From contig BSDZ01000079.1 in assembly GCA_030268105.1 (NCBI GenBank), positions 2,857,501 through 2,921,500 of the forward strand: a DNA stretch of 64,000 nucleotides, written 5' to 3'. The stretch is from Volvox africanus. Its lineage: Eukaryota > Chlorophyta > Chlorophyceae > Chlamydomonadales > Volvocaceae. The notes below the pieces were generated by a model, which worked only from the letters and a program-made list of their open reading frames with translations, ran no database searches and was not told where the DNA came from. The stretch's first letter is position 1; each line of letters starts with the position of its first letter. Below are positions 61,382 through 64,000 of the stretch, in pieces. The position numbers were made by a program, and so were the translations under genes.

Positions 61382-64000
61382 GCGTACATGGTGGTCTGCT
61401 CCCAAGTCGTTGGTTATCCCATGGGCACAGGTGTGCGCACGCTCGCTTACAGAGCACAGGCACGACTCTACAGCCGCAGCCGAGCGTTGACGCCTCGATT
61501 GCTGCATCAATTCTTTCCGAAGCAGCGTCAGTAAGTCACGACACTACGGGGAAGCCACCCAGCACCCGGCGACGGGCGGTCGGCGCAGGTGCCAAGCGCT
61601 TCAGTAAGGTCTCCGCGCAGGCGCCGATCACCCCCGAGGACTCGGAAAGCCCACCCGCGGATGACCATGACGTCAGCACGGCCAACAGGGCACTTCGAGC
61701 CGACCTCGAAACGGCCGGCGGCACTGCGGACGATCTTTCAACGGAGCCAGACGAAAGTGGCGCAGTTGTAGCTGTAGCTGTAGCTGGCGTTGACGTAGAA
61801 GCCAGCGCTGCACGTCGCCGAACACGGGGGGCGGTTCCAGTGATGCCTGAACCTGGGGTGCCGGTGCCGGTGCCTGGGTTTGCTGGGGACGTGACGTGTA
61901 ACGATTCCCCCGAGGGCGCCAGTGGGTGGGGCCGAGGGGGCGGAGGCGGTCAAGTGAGCGAGGGCGGAGCAGAGGGAGTCAAAGTGACCCGCGTCATCGC
62001 CGCCGTCACCTCTGCATCGGACGCCGCTGACGAGGCGGCGGCGGCGACGGCGGCAGCTACGGTATTGCCATCAATCGTTAGCAGGGCATCGTTCAGATCA
62101 TCAACTAAAAGTCAGAGCCGCAGCCGGCTCTTTCAAACCGAACCCTCAAAAAGCGACAACGCAGCGTCAGGTGATGATAGCAGTGACGGCGGGGCCAGCA
62201 TCGGTGGTGTCAGTCTTGGACCCGAAAATCTTAGCGCTGCTCGGGCCCGGGTCTTGCAGATAAAGTCGGCGCTGTACCGCAATATGCGCTCCGAAACCAG
62301 GACACCTTCCGCTGACACCGTGAGGCTCATCTTCACACCCATGGAGGCGGCAGAGAGAACGATAGCGGTGGCGGAACCGCTGCGGGCGGAACCGCTGTCG
62401 CCTCCACCAACTGTCAGGGAGCGGTTGCTGAGGCCGGCGCCGGCTATGGCTCAGGTGAAGAGGCTTGGTGGCGGCGTGATTGCCGATCCCGACGCTCATA
62501 GGGAGGTGCCCGGGGCCGGACGGCGGCGGGCTGCGGAGATGTGGTCAACACTACGTCCTGGGGAGTGGCGGAGGCGGGAGGGACAGCAGCAGCAGCAGCA
62601 GTGGCGGCGGAGGCGGGGGCAGCAAGAGGAGGGACAGGATTTGGGGGATAGGGAGGAAAGACTAACGGACCATCGACAGCGAGCGTTACGGGTTCGCAAG
62701 GGAGGGGTGAGAGAATCTCGGGATGGGTCAGTGGATGGGTCAGTGGAGGGTTCAGCGTCGCGGCTCCGTGTGATGAAGCCGCTGGAAATGCGGCGATCTC
62801 CGGCAGCGGAGGCGGCAGCTCAGCGCTTCCAGCCCCAAAAGGTTGCTGTCGCTCGGGCAGCAGCTAGTAGGTCGGCGGACCTGGTGGCGGAGGCGGAGAT
62901 CACCCAGAGGCGGCGGACTCGCATGCAAAAGGACAATGAAGAGTTTGCCAGGTACATCGAAGGAATAGCGGCAGAGGTGGAGTCCAAAGGCGACGGACGA
63001 GGTGGTGCTGAACCGGAACACGAAGGGCGGCAGCAGAGGGAGAAATTGTCGCCGTCGCCGCTGGTGGCTAAAGGGCAGCGGCGGGAAGAGGCTGAGGCGA
63101 GGAAAGCACAGAAAATTCAACAGCGGAAACAGCAGCAGCAGGAACAGGCAAACTTATTACGCGACCTTGCCAACATGTTCCGAAGCTTTGCGCGGCAACC
63201 ACAGCCCGCCGCCACAGCGGCAGCGGCAGTGGTGGCGGCCGTGAGCCCGGCCACCGCTGCCGCTGCTGCCGCCGCTACTGCGGCGACGCACACAGGCACT
63301 GCCAAAGAGTATAACACCAGTCGACGCGGCGGAGGCGCGGGCTTCGGACCGTCCAATCCTTTTGCCGGCTTTCTCGGCCTTGGACGAGCAAATGATGTCC
63401 AGCTCATCCTGGAGCCTTTGACGGGGAGGAAGCTGGCGGAGGCGGAGGCTGGTGCAGCGGGAGGCGGCGAGGAGCTGGAGCGGGAGCAGGACCGCGGGGC
63501 CGAGGAGGGCGGTACGCAAGTGAGGAAGGCCAACGCACTTCACGCGCGGCCACTGCCCACCCGCAGTCTGTTGCTGCGTCTCCTACGGCCGATGACGAAG
63601 GCGCGCCTTCCACCGTATACGCGCTCCGTCGGGTTGCGTATCAGCGGCCAGCGGCGGCCGCGGCTACTGCGGCGGCGGGTAGTGGCGCCGGCGGAGGCCC
63701 TGGACCTTGTGGGCGACGGCGCGAGGATGTCGGCGGCGGCGCTGCGTGCACAGCGGCGCCGGACATACTTCTATCGGCAGGTTGCGCCGCAGAGGCGTCA
63801 AGCTGCTCCTGTGACAGCAGAGGATCCACACCAGCAGCAGCAGCATGCCTTGGAAGAGGAGGGACAAGAGGCCACGGTGGGCATTGGGCGGGAAGCGAGT
63901 AAGGTGGAGGCGGCGGCGCCGCTGCCGTCGTGGCCGCAGCCCCGGCTCTATTCATTGTCCGGCAGGAGCTTCGTGGTGAAGCGTCGGGCTCAGTACTCGG
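61382..64000 (+). CDS. Long low-complexity protein of unknown function (runs off right edge)
   Basis: A frame without stop runs from just after a TGA near 61360 to base 64000, over 870 codons. There is no ATG in frame until about 61842, so it is probably an internal exon; acceptors at 61381 (TGTCCAG) or about 61456 (CTTACAG) would fit. The product is rich in Ala, Arg, Gln, Glu and Ser, with a Val-Ala run, a (CAG)6 Gln tract at 62584-62601 and a charged helical part with coiled-coil character (RRREEAEARKAQKIQQRKQQ). More conserved-looking pieces are SNPFAGFLGLGRANDVQLIL, SLLLRLLRPMTKARLPPYTR and RLYSLSGRSFVVKRRAQYS at the edge. No family is recognised. Many minus-strand frames here are GC-skew shadows. 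Confidence 0.6.
62584..62601 (+). repeat. (CAG)6 trinucleotide repeat, coding for Gln
   Basis: Six CAG units in frame in the right-edge gene. Confidence 0.9.

Noticed and set aside
61181..61534. 117-codon plus frame at the start of the right-edge gene
   Set aside because: It competes with the long open frame, ends at 61534 and has no family. It may be leader or intron sequence.
1..64000. CRISPR array, rRNA genes, prokaryotic operons, prophage or complete transposon with terminal repeats
   Set aside because: No regularly spaced repeats, rRNA-like stretch, integrase, transposase or reverse-transcriptase motif was seen on either strand. The intron-rich genes show this is eukaryotic nuclear DNA.

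Overview
The window is nuclear DNA of a green alga, most likely a volvocine close to Volvox. The genes are split by short GT-AG introns with a GTGAGT/GTAAGT-like donor. Their products are plant-type (SWEETIE/HEATR5, exocyst SEC5, an SBP-like factor, a glyoxylate/beta-hydroxyacid reductase pair, a Tat-targeted thylakoid lumen protein, a YGGT plastid protein). Coding DNA is rich in Gly/Ala/Gln tracts, and the usual algal TGTAA polyadenylation motif is seen after some genes. Base composition is well below the extreme GC of Chlamydomonas. No rRNA, tRNA, CRISPR or bacterial-type operon was seen. Gene models were built by hand from exon frame, splice phase and remembered family alignments, so each junction is a prediction.

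Layout: 1-3590 (-) 5' part of a HEATR5/SWEETIE gene; 3981-5024 (+) thylakoid-lumen protein; 7490-11580 (-) protein kinase of Raf/TKL type with a coiled-coil N-terminal region; 13008-15164 (-) TLC-domain membrane protein; 16345-17852 (-) Mpv17/PMP22-family membrane protein; 18115-19212 (+) intact single-exon gene of unknown function; 19871-20354 a 242-bp unit in perfect tandem; 20678-21166 (-) 3' end of an RZ-type zinc-finger (RNF213/ZNFX1-like) gene; 21949-24522 (-) TSSC4-like U5 snRNP factor; 26467-28118 (-) GLYR-type reductase copy A, with an in-frame stop; 28532-38659 (+) exocyst SEC5, about 18 exons; 38660-42375 gene-poor, with an AT-rich island and a hairpin; 42376-48420 (+) the C-terminal part of an SPL (SBP-family) protein with ankyrin-like and several membrane segments but no visible SBP domain; 49988-52128 (+) GLYR-type reductase copy B, intact and with an N-terminal extension; 53168-54979 (-) single-exon gene of unknown function; 59267-60543 (-) YGGT/YlmG protein; 61382-64000 (+) a long low-complexity open frame that runs off the right edge.

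The genes are mostly unrelated housekeeping genes: membrane traffic (HEATR5, SEC5), plastid function (lumen protein, YGGT), RNA processing (TSSC4), redox detoxification (GLYR) and signalling or transcription (kinase, SPL). The most notable feature is the inverted GLYR pair. Its members are about 22 kb apart. Their outer exons are strongly diverged, but they share a central block of about 1 kb that is nearly identical, introns included. This points to recent gene conversion, and copy A carries a nonsense codon inside the block. The second is the SPL-type protein that seems to have lost (or to hold elsewhere) its DNA-binding domain while carrying a polytopic membrane C-terminus.
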